Assembly: GCA_001179505.1 (NCBI GenBank)
Contig: CDMY01000466.1
Span: 176,524 to 240,523 of the forward strand
Source of the DNA: Vitrella brassicaformis
Lineage: Eukaryota > Sar > Vitrellaceae
Direction of reading: 5' to 3'
Length of the DNA: 64,000 bases
Position 1 is the first letter of the stretch, and each line of letters starts with the position of its first letter. The position numbers were made by a program, and so were the translations under genes. Under the pieces are notes generated by a model. It was not told the origin of the DNA, made no database searches, and saw only the letters and a program-made list of their open reading frames with translations. Of this stretch, positions 31,909-43,600 are shown one piece after another.

Positions 31909-34455
31909 TCATCTCTCCACACACACCGCCTTGGAAGGTTTCAAATCTTTGTCTTTGTAGTTGACCGGCACCGCCTGGAAGCACTGCAGCGACTCGGCCG
32001 GCAGCGGCAGCTTCTGAATGACCTCCTGGATGGTGTCGCGCAGGGAGAAGGCGTGCTCGAACCCCCTCCTGGTGTGCACCTTGACCAGGTTGGGCAGCCG
32101 CCGCCCGCCTGTCGCCTTGCGCGCCTCCTCTATCGTCCCTGATAGCACCTTCCACTGCAACGCCCCAACCAAACCACCACCCCGTGACGACGGACACACA
32201 CAATGAGAATGAGAGACACACGATAACATAACGACGTTCTGCCGTCCATCGTTTGCACTGACTGACCTTTTTGATGTTGGTGGCGCCGTTAAAGCTGTAA
32301 TGCACATATGGCGTGGAGGAGGCCCTGCCACTGAAGAGGGCCGAGGGCGGCCAGTGCGGAACCGCATCCCACTGCAGCCGGAATGCGCGGGACGACCAGC
32401 CATCCTCCAGCTGAAACTCCAATACCTTCTCGCCGGCTGGGGTCACCTCGGTGTAGACGGGGCGTGGGGACGACCCTGATCCCCCGCCGCCACCCCAGCA
32501 GATAGCCGTGTTGCCGTTCGATAGCTGCCGACAGACAGACAGACAGACAGAACAAGTCTTGACGCGTGGCTGTTCCGTTTGTGTGCCCCCCGCCTGGCCT
32601 GATCTCACCCACCCACCTACCCTTTGTGCGTTGCCGTTGAATGGTGAGAATGGCCCCTTGTACTCCCAGACCTTCCGCAGCCCGTGCCGCCCCCCCTTGC
32701 CCATGCTCAGCTCCAGCCGGTACTCCACCGCACGGGAGTAGCGGGGGTGCAGCGACGGGCTGCTGTTGTCGAACAGCAGCAGGTTGCCGTTGTCCAGGAG
32801 CTTTGGCGAGTGCTGCAGCGAGAAGGGCCGGGGGTCGTTGAGGTAGGTGAATTGGTTGAAGGAGGGCAGGTGTCCAAGCTGCCAGATGGTCTGCCCTGTG
32901 TGGCGGTCGACGAGCAGGAGACCGAAGCGGCGGAGGGAGATCAGGATGTTGCCACCCTTGTCCCAGTCCACACTGCACATACATACACACACAAGGAAGG
33001 CTTGCAAACAGCACACAAGCCTTCTCTCCCCCTCCTAGCCCCGCCCCGCCCCCACTCACATCCATCGTACCTGTTGAGGTGCAGCATGTTCTTGATGCCC
33101 TCCAAGTTCGCCTTGGACCCAGCAGACTTCTCCAAAGCCATCTTGACGGTCCGAGAGATGATTGGGTGGTCGATGGATCGCCACTCAAACAGTACTCTTC
33201 CCTTGGAGTCGATCTCCTGCACTATCGAGCCAGCGACCTGGGCGCTTTTGCCACCAATCACCAGCGGCTGCAAGTCGTAGACGGCAGCCAGGCTGGTGCC
33301 GTCCTTCCGAATGCGGAAGGTGTGGCGGTTAGGTCGATACCCATGGCCAGCCCGTCTGGTCCGTACGATGCGATACCCCTTGTCTCGCTCAACCCAGGCC
33401 TGTACCAGCGGGTCGTAGTACCACAGATGGCCGTTGTCCTGCACTCTGAAGTCGGTCGTGCCCGTTGTGCTGACCCTGCTCTTGGATGGCCGCAACCCTG
33501 TCAGCTGCTGCCAGTAGATCAGCCGACCCTTCTCGTCCATGATGGTCAGGAAGTCGTGCCCGCTGGTCGTGTTGCGCGGCGCAAAGAATATCAGCCCGTC
33601 CTGTCTGGCGGTCTTGTTGGCTTTGGCAGGTGTGACCACTCGGACACGAGGGAAAATGGAGGGCACAGTGCGGTAGTAGAAAGGCGGTGTGGCGGCGGGT
33701 GCGTAGTGCGGCCGCCTGGTGAGGTCCACCTGTGTGGCCTCCGCGTGTCTGCCGTCGAATGCCGTCTCTTCATGGGCGACGGGGGAGTAGTCATCGACGT
33801 CAGTCTGGCTGACGTAGTAGCCCTCCGCGGAATTGGACACACGAAAGCTCCAGTTGATGCTGTCGAGGCTCTGGCCCGTCGCAGCCTTCAGGCCGGGGTG
33901 TATCCTCACGAACACCTTCTCACCCTTCGCAAACCGGTCACCCTTTCTCAGCTGAAAGACCAGCGTCTGTCCATCATCGCCCATCGAGGTGGCGCCCTCG
34001 TGCTCGCCACTCCACTCGCCCTTGACAGTGATCTTCCTGGCCATTTCTTCCATGGGGTTCTTGAGAGAGAGCCGCCAGTCGCGTCGGGGCCGCAGGGCGA
34101 CAGAAGTGAAGGGCGAGACCATCTTGGCGTTTGGCCTCGGATTGAGGTAATAGAAGAAGGGCTCGTCGCCCTCAACCCCCGTCACTTCTGCCAGCTCCAT
34201 GATGCCGGGCGGGTCCGCCATCTCGTCAGCCAGGTGGAGCAGGTCAAGCTCATCGCCGCCTTCTCCGATGTCGGTCCAGTCGATGTCGTATTGGTCGGCC
34301 TCAGCGCCCTTGAGATATTCGCCTTTTGCAGTGTCCCCGGGGCTGTGGCCGGCTGACGACGGAGGGATGCCCATCGGCACAGGCAGGGCGAAAGCAGTGA
34401 TGCCTACGGTGGTACAAAGGACCACCTCTCTTACGCCGAGAGGAAGCCGACGCAT
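31909..34455 (-). CDS. Arylsulfotransferase (ASST)-like secreted or lumenal protein
   Basis: Exons: 34455-33071, 32972-32621, 32524-32267, 32154-31909. The first exon is long and gives an N-terminal signal peptide (MRRLPLGVREVVLCTTVGIT then AFALPVPMG). An Ig-like strand-rich domain follows (SVALRPRRDWRLSLKNP, LVFQLRKGDRFAKGEKVFVR), then a beta-propeller with ASST hallmarks: DFLTIMDEKGRLIYWQQLTG, GYRPNRHTFRIRKDGTSLAA, VQEIDSKGRVLFEW, SVDWDKGGNILISLRRFGLL and DRHTGQTIWQLG. Family enzymes transfer sulfate between phenolic esters. His and Asn/Arg residues at the usual RHTF and HLN-SVD positions are present, but activity is unproven. ATG 34455 is preferred over 34584 because it starts at a signal peptide and leaves 99 bp to the divergent plus-strand gene instead of overlapping it. 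Confidence 0.85.
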
Positions 34456-34554
34456 CGCAGACAATCCACAGGAGGCGGCTGACTGCTCTAACGGCTGCAC
34501 AGTACTTTTATTGCGTTTCGCTACGTTTCGCGAATCCCGAATGACAACGCGCGC

Positions 34555-36172
34555 ATGGCTTTCCTTCAATTTCTGTTGCTCCATTGTGCCTCCCTGTTGT
34601 CCCCAGCAACCGCACTTACATCTCCCCGAAGGTCATCTGTCGCATGGCTGCAGCCGTCGTCAAGCTCCTTCCCCGCTCCGCACAGGCGAGGCAGACGGAG
34701 ATCTGTCGGTGCCAGGCGCAGGCCGCTGCACGGACGACCCGCCAGCCGAGCAAGAAGGTGGTTCTGCCTGAGTGCATCGCCTCAGAGGGACGTCGAGCAG
34801 CCGCTGTCATTGGAGTTGCTGTCACTGGACCATGATGAGGTGGGCAGGTCGCTGGGCGAGCAGGTGCGGCAGTGGCTGGACGAGGAATGGATCCCGCAGG
34901 AAGATCATGCCGTCATCGGAAAGTACGCAACTGTGTTGTGTGTGGTGGCTGGTCCGCTTGCTGTGCTCATGGCGTGTTGTGTTTCATTTCATTTCATGCT
35001 GTGTGCAGTCGCATTCAGGCGATCTACCGCGATTTGCGGGCGTCGGGTGACGTGGAGGATCTGCCTGGGCTGCTGGTGGGCATGGGCACACAGCTGGAGA
35101 AAACTGACCTGGGAGAGGTGAGATGATGGAAAGCAGCACTCGCCTTCACGCTGTCTGCATCCCTGCATACGTGTGTGTGTGTGTGTGTGTGTGGCATCCA
35201 CCCGTCAGGCGTTTGTGGATGCGTGGACGATAGCCAACTACGTCTCAGACTGCGTCCTGGAGAAGATCAGGCAGCGACAGGGCCAGCAGAGTATGCCAGC
35301 CGCTACCCCCTCCCCCTCCCCCTCCCCATCTCGCTCCCCTCCGCCCTTCTTCACTGCCGACCGCATCAAGACACTCCGCCGGTCGCTCAACGACAACTTC
35401 AGCCGGTGGGTGTGGCAGAAGGACGTCTGTGACCTCGACGTGTCCTGGGATGACCTCAACTGCGCCATGGCCATCAAACTGGGCTATGACCTCAACAAAG
35501 ATGGCGAAATCGACGTCACGAACCTTCATGTGAGCCAATGGATGAGTACATGGCTGGAGTGACTGGTGTTATGTGGGTGTGGGTGTGTGGGTTCTCTGCA
35601 GCCGCCATGGGTGGGTGAGTTTGCTGTGCCGCCCGACTTCCGCATCGACGACCGTGCGTGGTTCAAACTCTCACTCGACCTGCCGGAAAGAGCAGACCAG
35701 CAACAGTCAGCCAGCAATTCAGCCACCCACACCCCCTACAGAAATGGTGGACACTCTGTGTGTGTGTGTGTGTGTGTCAGATTCCTCGACAACTTCCTGA
35801 AGAGTCTACACGGCGCAGAGGCCGTCGCAATCCGATACAAACAAGTGATGGCATGAGCGAGGCGGGAACACTCAGGGGGCGGAGGACACTCCAGTGATCC
35901 GATGGTGGCGTGTCATCGCCTTTCAGGCGAGTCCCGAGGACGAGGATTTCGTGCGGCGTGCGCAGCTCTTGAAATGGCTCTACATGTGGGACTTCGGCAA
36001 CTCAGGTGTGGTGTGTGAGGCAGACAGAGCCAACAACCCTACCCTGGTCATCACGTGTGTGCATTGCCTCTGTGTCAACCAACCAACAGGCTTGGTGGCC
36101 ACATCCCTGTTGCCCCCTGAGAGCAGAGCCGACTTCGACCCTGATGAAGACGATGATGCCCTGGATCAGTGA
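34555..36172 (+). CDS. Plastid-targeted protein of unknown function with an EF-hand-like loop
   Basis: Exons: 34555-34922, 35009-35117, 35209-35529, 35602-35705, 35781-35844, 35927-36005, 36090-36172. The leader MAFLQFLLLHCASLLSPATA then LTSPRRSSVAWLQPSSSSFP is a signal peptide plus an Arg/Ser-rich transit region with no acidic residues for about 70 positions, as for complex plastids. The mature N-domain (LSLELLSLDHDEVGRSLGEQ, RQWLDEEWIPQEDHAVIGKR, AFVDAWTIANYVSDCVLEKI) looks like a conserved helical domain. I believe similar proteins occur in other photosynthetic eukaryotes but cannot name the family. A Ser/Pro linker and a second region follow, containing GYDLNKDGEIDV, an EF-hand-like calcium loop with a non-canonical last position, and an acidic C-terminus (DFDPDEDDDALDQ). 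Divergent from the ASST gene with 99 bp between start codons. Confidence 0.8.
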
Positions 36173-36749
36173 CAAAGGGCCTTTGCAATTGGCACCCATG
36201 TTCGTCGACTTCTGCTCGCTTGTCCTTGTCCAGTCTCTCGCTCAGCTTGAGGACCTCAGGGGCCCGCCTGAGGTTGTCTTGCTGGTCAAGAGAGTGGACA
36301 GGGAAGGGAGCAGGGGTCGACGCCAAGAAAGGAGCGGGTGCACTGCATTATGTGTGTGATGTGTGACCGAGTTGTGTGTGTCGTGTATGTGTGGTTTCGA
36401 TGATGGCCACGCATATGCACCCTCTTCGGGCTTTTGTGGTTCAGTCTGGGCACGCAGTGAGGAGAGTCTGACCGCCGATTCTTCTCACTTCGTGCCCAGC
36501 GGGCGCACACGAAGGCCAGAGAGGGTGCACAGAGACACTTGGGCGCGCCATCGCTGCATTTAGTGGTCGAGAATCATGGGATGCGAAACAATCTTCCTCA
36601 TTCGGTTGACGGAAAAAAGCAAAAGTACTTTCCCATGATGCAGTGTAGTCAGTCCACTCACTCACGCACGCACACTCATGAATTACCGTTATATACGACG
36701 CACTCGCGCCTCTGGCACATACCCACCATCCCTCACCGCCCCTTGTTCA
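36173..36749. other. Convergent spacer
   Basis: About 580 bp between the plastid-protein and p24 stop codons. GTGTG tracts near 36340-36395, no simple-repeat arrays of note and no supported gene. Confidence 0.45.
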
Positions 36750-37955
36750 TCAGACGAGCTGTTTGACTTCGAAGAATGACTTGAGGTAGTAGATCTGAAA
36801 ACCCGCCAGCACCACCAACACAGCCACCTGAGCAGTCAGTGAGTGCACCACAGCCACACACCAGACAGACACATGCGATGCGTCCATTCTACGTGTGTGT
36901 GGGTGGGCTGTGCTGACTGACCTCTAGGAAGGTCCACCATAGGATGCGGCTGTTGGTCGTCTCGGATGCTGACGCACACACACATCGCATAGGCAGAAGG
37001 TGGCATGCAGTGCATCGGCTTACTGTCTCGGTGCACGGCTTCCCTCGTGGTGGCGTAAGACTGCTGCGCTGAGATCTCCTGCACCTTCTGCACCCACACA
37101 TACACCATAACATGGACACACGAGAAAGAAGAGTGCATCCATCCATGCCTCCCGTCCCCTCCCTGCCTCCCTCACCCCCTCCAACGCGGCCACCAGGGCC
37201 TCCAGCTTCTTTGAATCGTCTGCACACACACACACACACATACGCATGCGCGCACACACACAGAGAAAGCAGCGTTACGAAGGTCCTCATTGGATCCTCC
37301 AGCGACCCACCCAGTGTCGCCAGCTCTTCTGGATGGGTCTCCTGCTTCTGGGCCCTGCACACAACACACCATGGAGAGACGGGCACAGGCGTCCATCCCA
37401 TCCATTGTGAGCGGGGCAGGCATGTGTGTGGATGTGTCGTCGTAGCATATCTAGTACCTGACGTTGAAGCTGATGGTCTGAACGTACGACAGCAGACTCT
37501 TAAAACACAACCGATACTGCCCATCCTCAGCTGACACACACACATCCACACATAGCTTCTCCCCCCCTCCCTCCCTCCCTTCCTCCCCTCTGGTGCCACT
37601 CGCTCATCCATCCTTCATGGCTGCCTACCAGCGGTGATCCGTTGGTTGCCTGAGGCCTTGATTTCGCTGTACAGCTCCTGCTCCTTGAATGAGAGTGACG
37701 TCCGTACCGACCGGTCGCTGCCGATGGCCTCGAACGAAAACACTATGTCGTCACCCGACTTGGCGTCCACTCCAAAACACTCTGATCGATGGACGGATGC
37801 ATGGATGACACCACACACAACACAATCACCACACACACGCAACACACCCTGTTCGTTTGTGTGTGACTTGACTGACCTCTGGCATTGGGTGAGATCTTGA
37901 AGAAGAGCGCTCGGGCAGGCACAAGCAGAAAGGTGGCCGCCACAAGCACACTCAT
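36750..37955 (-). CDS. p24/TMED (emp24/gp25L) cargo receptor
   Basis: Type I membrane protein of COPI/COPII vesicles cycling between ER and Golgi. Coding exons: 37955-37877 (in-frame ATG also at 38102), 37781-37630, 37530-37458, 37354-37311, 37219-37176, 37087-37024, 36968-36922, 36827-36750. Signal peptide MSVLVAATFLLVPARA, then a GOLD domain starting LFFKISPNARECF with the second conserved Cys in QYRLCFKSLLSYVQTISFNV. A coiled-coil neck follows (SKKLEALVAALEGVQKVQEI), then REAVHRDTSETTNSRILWWT and the membrane segment FLEVAVLVVLAGFQIYYLKS. The tail FFEVKQLV has the di-Phe COPII signal but no KK. The NSR-WW-YYLK-FFE series is diagnostic. Starting at 38102 would add a 49-residue Pro/Ala/Arg extension before the signal peptide, so 37955 is preferred. 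Confidence 0.93.
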
Positions 37956-38129
37956 TTGACGCTGCCTCGCATCTCCTCGCCGCCTCTTTGGCGTCGGCCG
38001 TGCCGCTGGCCTGCTGATGACTGCAGCGGCCTCCGGGGCGGCGACGGGTGCATCTGGCAGTGGAGGTGACGATGGCGGCGCATCCTGGGCCCTGATCTTC
38101 ATGCTGGACGAGGGAATGACGCTTTGTGC

Positions 38130-38168
38130 AAGAGTTTGGCAGGGTTTAGGGTCCAGGGTTTGGCATAG
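38130..38168 (-). promoter_or_regulatory. Telomere-like AAACCCT motif (copy D) upstream of p24
   Basis: On the minus strand it reads CCAAACCCTGGACCCT then AAACCCTGCC, about 180 bp upstream of the preferred p24 start. Three AAACCCT/GACCCT units at 9-10 bp spacing resemble copies A-C. If translation starts at 38102 it lies within 65 bp of the start codon. Confidence 0.5.
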
Positions 38169-38297
38169 GGTCAGACTCCACACCGAAAGAATGAGTTCCA
38201 ACGCGTCTGCTTCCTTCAATTGAGGGAAACAAGCTACTCAGTCAGTCACTCAAACAAAACACATCAAGGCATCCCCACCCACCCACGCCACCCGCCA

Positions 38298-39052
38298 TCA
38301 CTGACTCCGGTCCTTCGCAAAGACCGTCTCCAGCACAACACTGGACAACCACCAGTAGAGAGTGAAAAGGATGAACAGCTGGATCGCATTGCCGTCTAGC
38401 GCCTTCCACACTGCTGACACCACTGCCGCAAGCAGTTTGGTGATTTCGGTCTGAGACTCCTCTGGACTGGACCGCAGGTAGACATCGATGACATAGACGA
38501 CAAAGAGGAATTTTGCACTGGTCGCAGCAAGGTCGCCAGAAATCGTGACCACCTCCTCAGCGACCGTGAACAGGACCTTTTGCAGGCCGACAGACACTGA
38601 AGGAATGATAACACAACGCAAACGCACACGCCACCAGTACTTACACAGAAGGACAGGCCGACACAACCAGCGCATGCCAGACAGGCCACCGACCACACAT
38701 GGCCCTGCCACACACAACTCCTACCTGACGGTCCAGGCCACGTTGGGCCCTCCGTCTGACGTTGCCCCTGAGCGGCACCCTCCTGCGGCCGCCCACGCAC
38801 ACACACGCACACGCACACATGCATCAGAATGGCAGTGTGCTTACTCGTTCAGGCACTCACCTGGTTTCTGCCCTGAGACCACATCCGTGTCGCGAAGCCG
38901 TGTGTCGGTGATGCCGAGCGGTGAGTGCAAGAGAGGCGAACGACAGGCGGCACAAATGTCGACACTGCGGCTGCGGGATAGCAGCTAGCACCCAAGACGA
39001 GCAGCCAGATGATCAGCAGCATAATGAGAGGATGGGGAGGCCGAGAATACAT
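38298..39052 (-). CDS. Small membrane protein with N-terminal signal peptide, unknown
   Basis: Exons: 39052-38861, 38782-38725, 38596-38298, phases consistent, about 183 residues. The N-terminus MYSRPPHPLIMLLIIWLLVL then GASCYPAAA is a strong signal peptide. A Ser/Arg-rich, acid-free stretch follows (VVRLSCTHRSASPTHGFATR), so plastid delivery by a bipartite leader is possible. The C-terminal exon has two hydrophobic helices, TSAKFLFVVYVIDVYL and AIQLFILFTLYWWLSSVVLE, joined by a polar loop. No family recognised. A 5' UTR intron may precede the ATG, since GTGTGCAG abuts it. Confidence 0.7.
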
Positions 39053-39414
39053 ACCTGCACACATAAAGCATGCATGTAGTGCATCAATTGGATGAGGGAC
39101 GTTTGAGTGACTGCGTGACCTTTGACTCACTCACTCTTGCCGAGATGACGGTCATAACACACACCGACCAGCCATCGGACACACACGCACTGGTCTGATC
39201 CTTAGTCAACACGCACACACACACACGCACCGAACAGCCACACGTCGCATCACATCTCTGGCCGCTTGCGTAGCCGCAGCCTACCGAGACCTTGGAGAGA
39301 ATGAATGAATCTCACCTGCCATACAGAGCACACAATTCAGTGCGTGAGGTCGTCTTCCGCATTTCTCCTGTTTACCCTCCTCCCATGCGAATTCCGAGAA
39401 AGATCGTGGTAGGG

Positions 39415-39455
39415 AGCTGTGGTTCAGGGTTTGAAGGGTGCAGGGTTTAGACAGG
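39415..39455 (-). promoter_or_regulatory. Telomere-like AAACCCT motif (copy E)
   Basis: On the minus strand it reads CTAAACCCTGCACCCT then TCAAACCCTGAACC. It lies about 370 bp upstream of the start of the small membrane-protein gene, similar to the distance of copies A and B from their plus-strand genes. Confidence 0.45.
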
Positions 39456-40613
39456 AGCGGAACTCGAGTGTGCAGCTTTTTGAAAGGCTCTGGACTGCAT
39501 CTGGGAAGATCGATCCATCACACGACAGACAGAGAAACACCACCACACACACAGACAGACAAACAGGCGCCATCTGCGGTGCCTGGCATGTGAATGTGTC
39601 GTCTTCCCCTCTGTCGTGTGCCCCCGTCGACGGTCACAGACCGAGAGCATGTAGGTGCCCTGGGTCTGTTACGGTCGATATCGACACAAAACAGTGGAAG
39701 ATGGACACAGACACACTTGCACCGGCAACGTGCTCACAGGCAAGTACTAGCTAGTCTCTTCTCTTATCTTCCCATGCGTCCGTCGGTTTGTCTGCGTCGC
39801 TTGGTGTCGTTCCACTGCCGCCTGCCATCGACTGACCACAGGAAGGTGACACCACCTGCGCCAGACGATGACCAACTTCATTGCGACGACGCCATGCCGC
39901 GCAAGACAAGCGCAACGCGACCCAAACGGCATTGGTTACGACAAAGGCTATCGTACATATACATAGGCAGAGACACACACACAGAGCAACATCTGACTCA
40001 AGCAAGTCTTTCCTTCATCCACTGCACTGCTCGGCAACACCAAAGGAAGCCCAAAAGAGGGAGGGGGATTGGGGAGAGGCCCGCGCATGCCTCCCTCCCT
40101 CACGCACCAACCAACCAACCAACCAGCGGCCAGGCCCCACTCGATGACAACACAACCATCCATCCATCCCTCTGTCTGTCTGTGTGTCTGTCGTGAATTG
40201 ATGGCGTCCATGCACTGCACTCACACATAGGGATTGAAAGGACCACATACGCCAAGGTAAGGCATGAAAGCTCTTTCTCGGTTGCTATCTATCGGTCGGC
40301 CAGACAGACAGACACACACACACAAAAAAGAGAGAGGCCCATTTCATTTCCGCTGCACGCTTATGACGCACACCGGTCGGTCAAAAAGAAAACGACAGAC
40401 ACCATACATACAGACAGACCAACAGAGAGGAAAAATCTAGACATCCCTCCCTCCATCCATCCACTGCCGCACCACGTCGCGTCACTCACTGACTCAGCCA
40501 TATCGATCTACTTTACAGCCCACCACCACCACCCGCCCCGCTTACGCACGCACAAAAGCGACACCGACACCCCAACTAGTCCATCCATCCGACCATCCAT
40601 CCATGTGTGAGGC
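39456..40613. other. 1.2-kb stretch with no convincing gene
   Basis: Contains (CCAA)n at about 40110-40125, ATCC and TCTG tracts at about 40158-40185, GACA and ACAC tracts around 40300-40325. A weak candidate micro-gene on the plus strand (ATG near 39701, exon near 39842-39967 encoding PPAPDDDQLHCDDAMPRKTS) is not supported well enough to call. Confidence 0.4.
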
Positions 40614-43600
40614 TTAAATGTCTGCCTGTCCGCTGCTGCTGCTGTGGTGGTGGTGTGCGTGGCAGTGCTTGGCGGCCGCCTGCTTCCACGACCGGATGAG
40701 CCACGCCGACTTGCGGGCGCCCTTGCGGACAGGTGTGGCCGGCTGGGAGCCCTCTGATGCCTTCCACTCGGCCAACAGGTCGCGAATCCTGCACAAGTAA
40801 CAGCAGCACACAGAGACATGTCGGTCCGAGCCTGCCCATCCCTCCTCCTCTCTCAGCAGCTCCCTCCCTCCCTCCCTCGCTCCCTCGCTCCACACACTTG
40901 TGGCTGATATCGGTGGTGATGTAAGTGGTGGAGGGCAGCTCCTCGGCCTGCTTGGCCCCCACGCCCCACGTGCACCCTTCTGGCCTCTGACCCTCCTGGC
41001 AGCCCTCGTGTCGGTTGCAGCAAAAGGGGTTCTTGCTGTCCTTGGCGATCGTGAAACTCTCCCTCCCTGCACCTGGTGCACCTGCACCACTGGCACTGGC
41101 AGTGGCAGCGGCGGCAGTTGTGTCGTTTGGCTGGATGTCGGCGCCCTCGGGGTGGTACCAGCAACCGTCCGACGGCAGGGGCGTGGCGGGGAAGGTCGAC
41201 AGAGACGGCGAGGACGTGCCGGCCGAAGAAGCCGGGCGGAGGGACTCGAACGACGACTTACCAGCGCTGACAACACGGTGTGAGAGACAACAGGCTCTGT
41301 GGGGAGAAAACACTCGCCTCTTTCTTTCTTCTGTGAGTTGCCAGTCAGTCAGTCTCACTCACCTGTCGTCTTGCATCTTGCGCATATTCCACCCCCTGCC
41401 GCCCCCGTCTTGCTGCCCCTTTCGCTGCCCCAGACCGCCAACGCACGGGAAGCCGTACGCACTCCTGCCCATCTCCGACGCGGGTCGTGAGAAGGACGGC
41501 CATGAGGTGCCGCCGCCGTTCGTGTGCAGAGTGGGCAGCGGGGTGGTGCGGGCCGTGGCGCGGCGGGGCACTTCGGGCACCTCCACCATGTCCATGTGTG
41601 GGTGTGCTGTCACGTTGACGTCTCGCGGCACCACGGGGGTGCCTTCGAAGGGGCCGCTGCCGAAGCGGAAGGGCTCGTGGCCGATGCGGGCAGAACGACT
41701 GACAAACCGGACGGACAAGAGAAGGGAAAACAACAAATGAGCTGAGAGATGCAGCGAGAGGGATCTCTCCGATAGCTATGTGTGCGTGCGTACCGTTTGC
41801 GGCTGGTGATGGGTGCGAAGTGGTCCACATCCAGGTCGAACTCTACCGTGTTGTCCAAACCCTGACCGACCTTGGTGGCACTGGTCGGTGGCTTGGTGGT
41901 GCCGGTGGTCGTGGTGGTGGTGGTGGCCGCATCTGGCTGATGGACAGTTGTGGGTTTGGGCTGCCAGGGCATGCCCCAGAGGGAGCCTGCGGGTGCCGCT
42001 GCTCCTGTCTTGGCAGTGGTAGTTGCAGGTGGTGTGGCGGTCTCCTTCGGCGGTTCCCACGGCATGCCCCACAACGACCCGTTACTAACAGACAGACAGA
42101 CGGATGCAAGCCAGAGATACCGAACAGAGACAAAAGGGGTGTGTGTTTGTGTTTGTGTGAGTGTGTTTGGTAGGTACTGTACCCGTGTTCGATGGTTTGT
42201 GGTTTGTCGATGGGGGGCGTGTCGACATCAGCGGTGGTGTTTGCGATTGTGTTGTCCTGAAGTGAGGAAGGACAGGACGCGGCATCAGCATGACTGTCAT
42301 GGTCAGTGCGTGAAGCGGCCTGGCGGCTGAAGAGTGCCCGATCCAGGGATACAACTGTGCTCACGTTCATCGGCAACAAAGAAGCCTTCTCACACCTGCA
42401 CACACTCACACGCAGACAGACAGACAGACAGACTCAGGCATGAACTCACTCACGTCAGTGCAGTGCAGGTCTGACTGACAGGCCTCCCTCCCTCCCTCGT
42501 GTGTGTGCAGATCCTTTTGCTCACCGGTCCTGGCCGCCTGTCGTCTTGGTGATGGTCACCGTGGCGCCCTCGACGGACCCCGGCTTCATGTTCATGTCAG
42601 CGATGATGCGGGCCAGGCGCCCCTTCTCCGCAGCAGCCTCGTGGTCACCCTCACTGGCGCCGCTGGCTGTGTCTGTGGTCGTCGCCGCGCCCTCCTCATC
42701 ACTGGTGGTGCTGTACTCGTCCTCCAGCTGCACAGTGGTGCTGGTGGGCTTCGCCCTCTCTTCTGCCAGGTGCTGCTTCATCTGCTGCAAGACGTCGTCG
42801 AGGGCCGCCAGGTGCTCCTCGATGCTGCTGACCATCTCCTGCTCGCGATCCAGCTCCGTGGCGATCTTGCCCTCCAGCGTCTGCAGGCCGGCCATGTCAT
42901 GGCTGACGTCGGGGTCCAGCTCGCCGTCCGACAGCTCCGACGAGTCGCTGAGGTGGTGCTGGGTCTCCTCGCCACGCAGCAAGTCCTCCATCTCGGCTTG
43001 CTTCTCGATCAAGACCACCATTTGGTCCTCCCTGGCGTCCTCGAGGTCGCTGCGGCGCATCTCCAGCTCCTCGGCTGTCCTCCTGGCCTCGGCGATGGCG
43101 TCGCAGTCCTTGGATGTCTTGTCGAGCGAGTGCGTGAGCCGCTCCATCTGGCGGATCCAGTCGCGCACCTTCTCGTCGGCCGCGTGGAACGACTCCTCGG
43201 TCGACTCGATGGACGACTCGAGCTCGGAGGCCTTCTTGTGCAGCTCCTTGATCACCCACGGGTGGTGGGCCGCCGGCTCGTGGTCAGACTCACTCACCGA
43301 ACTCTCAGCTTCTCCCTCGGACTCTGTTGCGGTGGCCGTCACTGTGGTCGCTGCCTCGCTGCCGCTGCTCGTGGTGGTGGTGATGGTGCTGGGTGGCTTT
43401 GCGCGCAGGACGTCGGCGTCCTTGACGGCGTCCTCGATGTGTGCGAGTGCGCATGCATGTGGGTGCTGGTTGTGGATGGCGACGGTGAGGTCGTCCAGCT
43501 GCTGGGTGAGCTGCTCCCGCCAGTGCTTGAGTCGCTTGTGGAAGCGGTTGGAGCAGTGCCAGTGACGCGCCAGACGCCACGTCACATTCTCAGACGTCAC

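Noticed and set aside
33079-34356. 425-codon plus-strand ORF opposite the arylsulfotransferase-like gene
   Set aside because: Shadow of the long first exon; the minus strand carries the ASST motifs in order.
39594-40196. 200-codon plus-strand ORF between the membrane-protein and coiled-coil genes
   Set aside because: Its translation is made of repeat-derived Thr/His/Pro stretches, has no family signal, and crosses sequences that look like spacer repeats. A two-exon micro-gene inside it is imaginable but unsupported.
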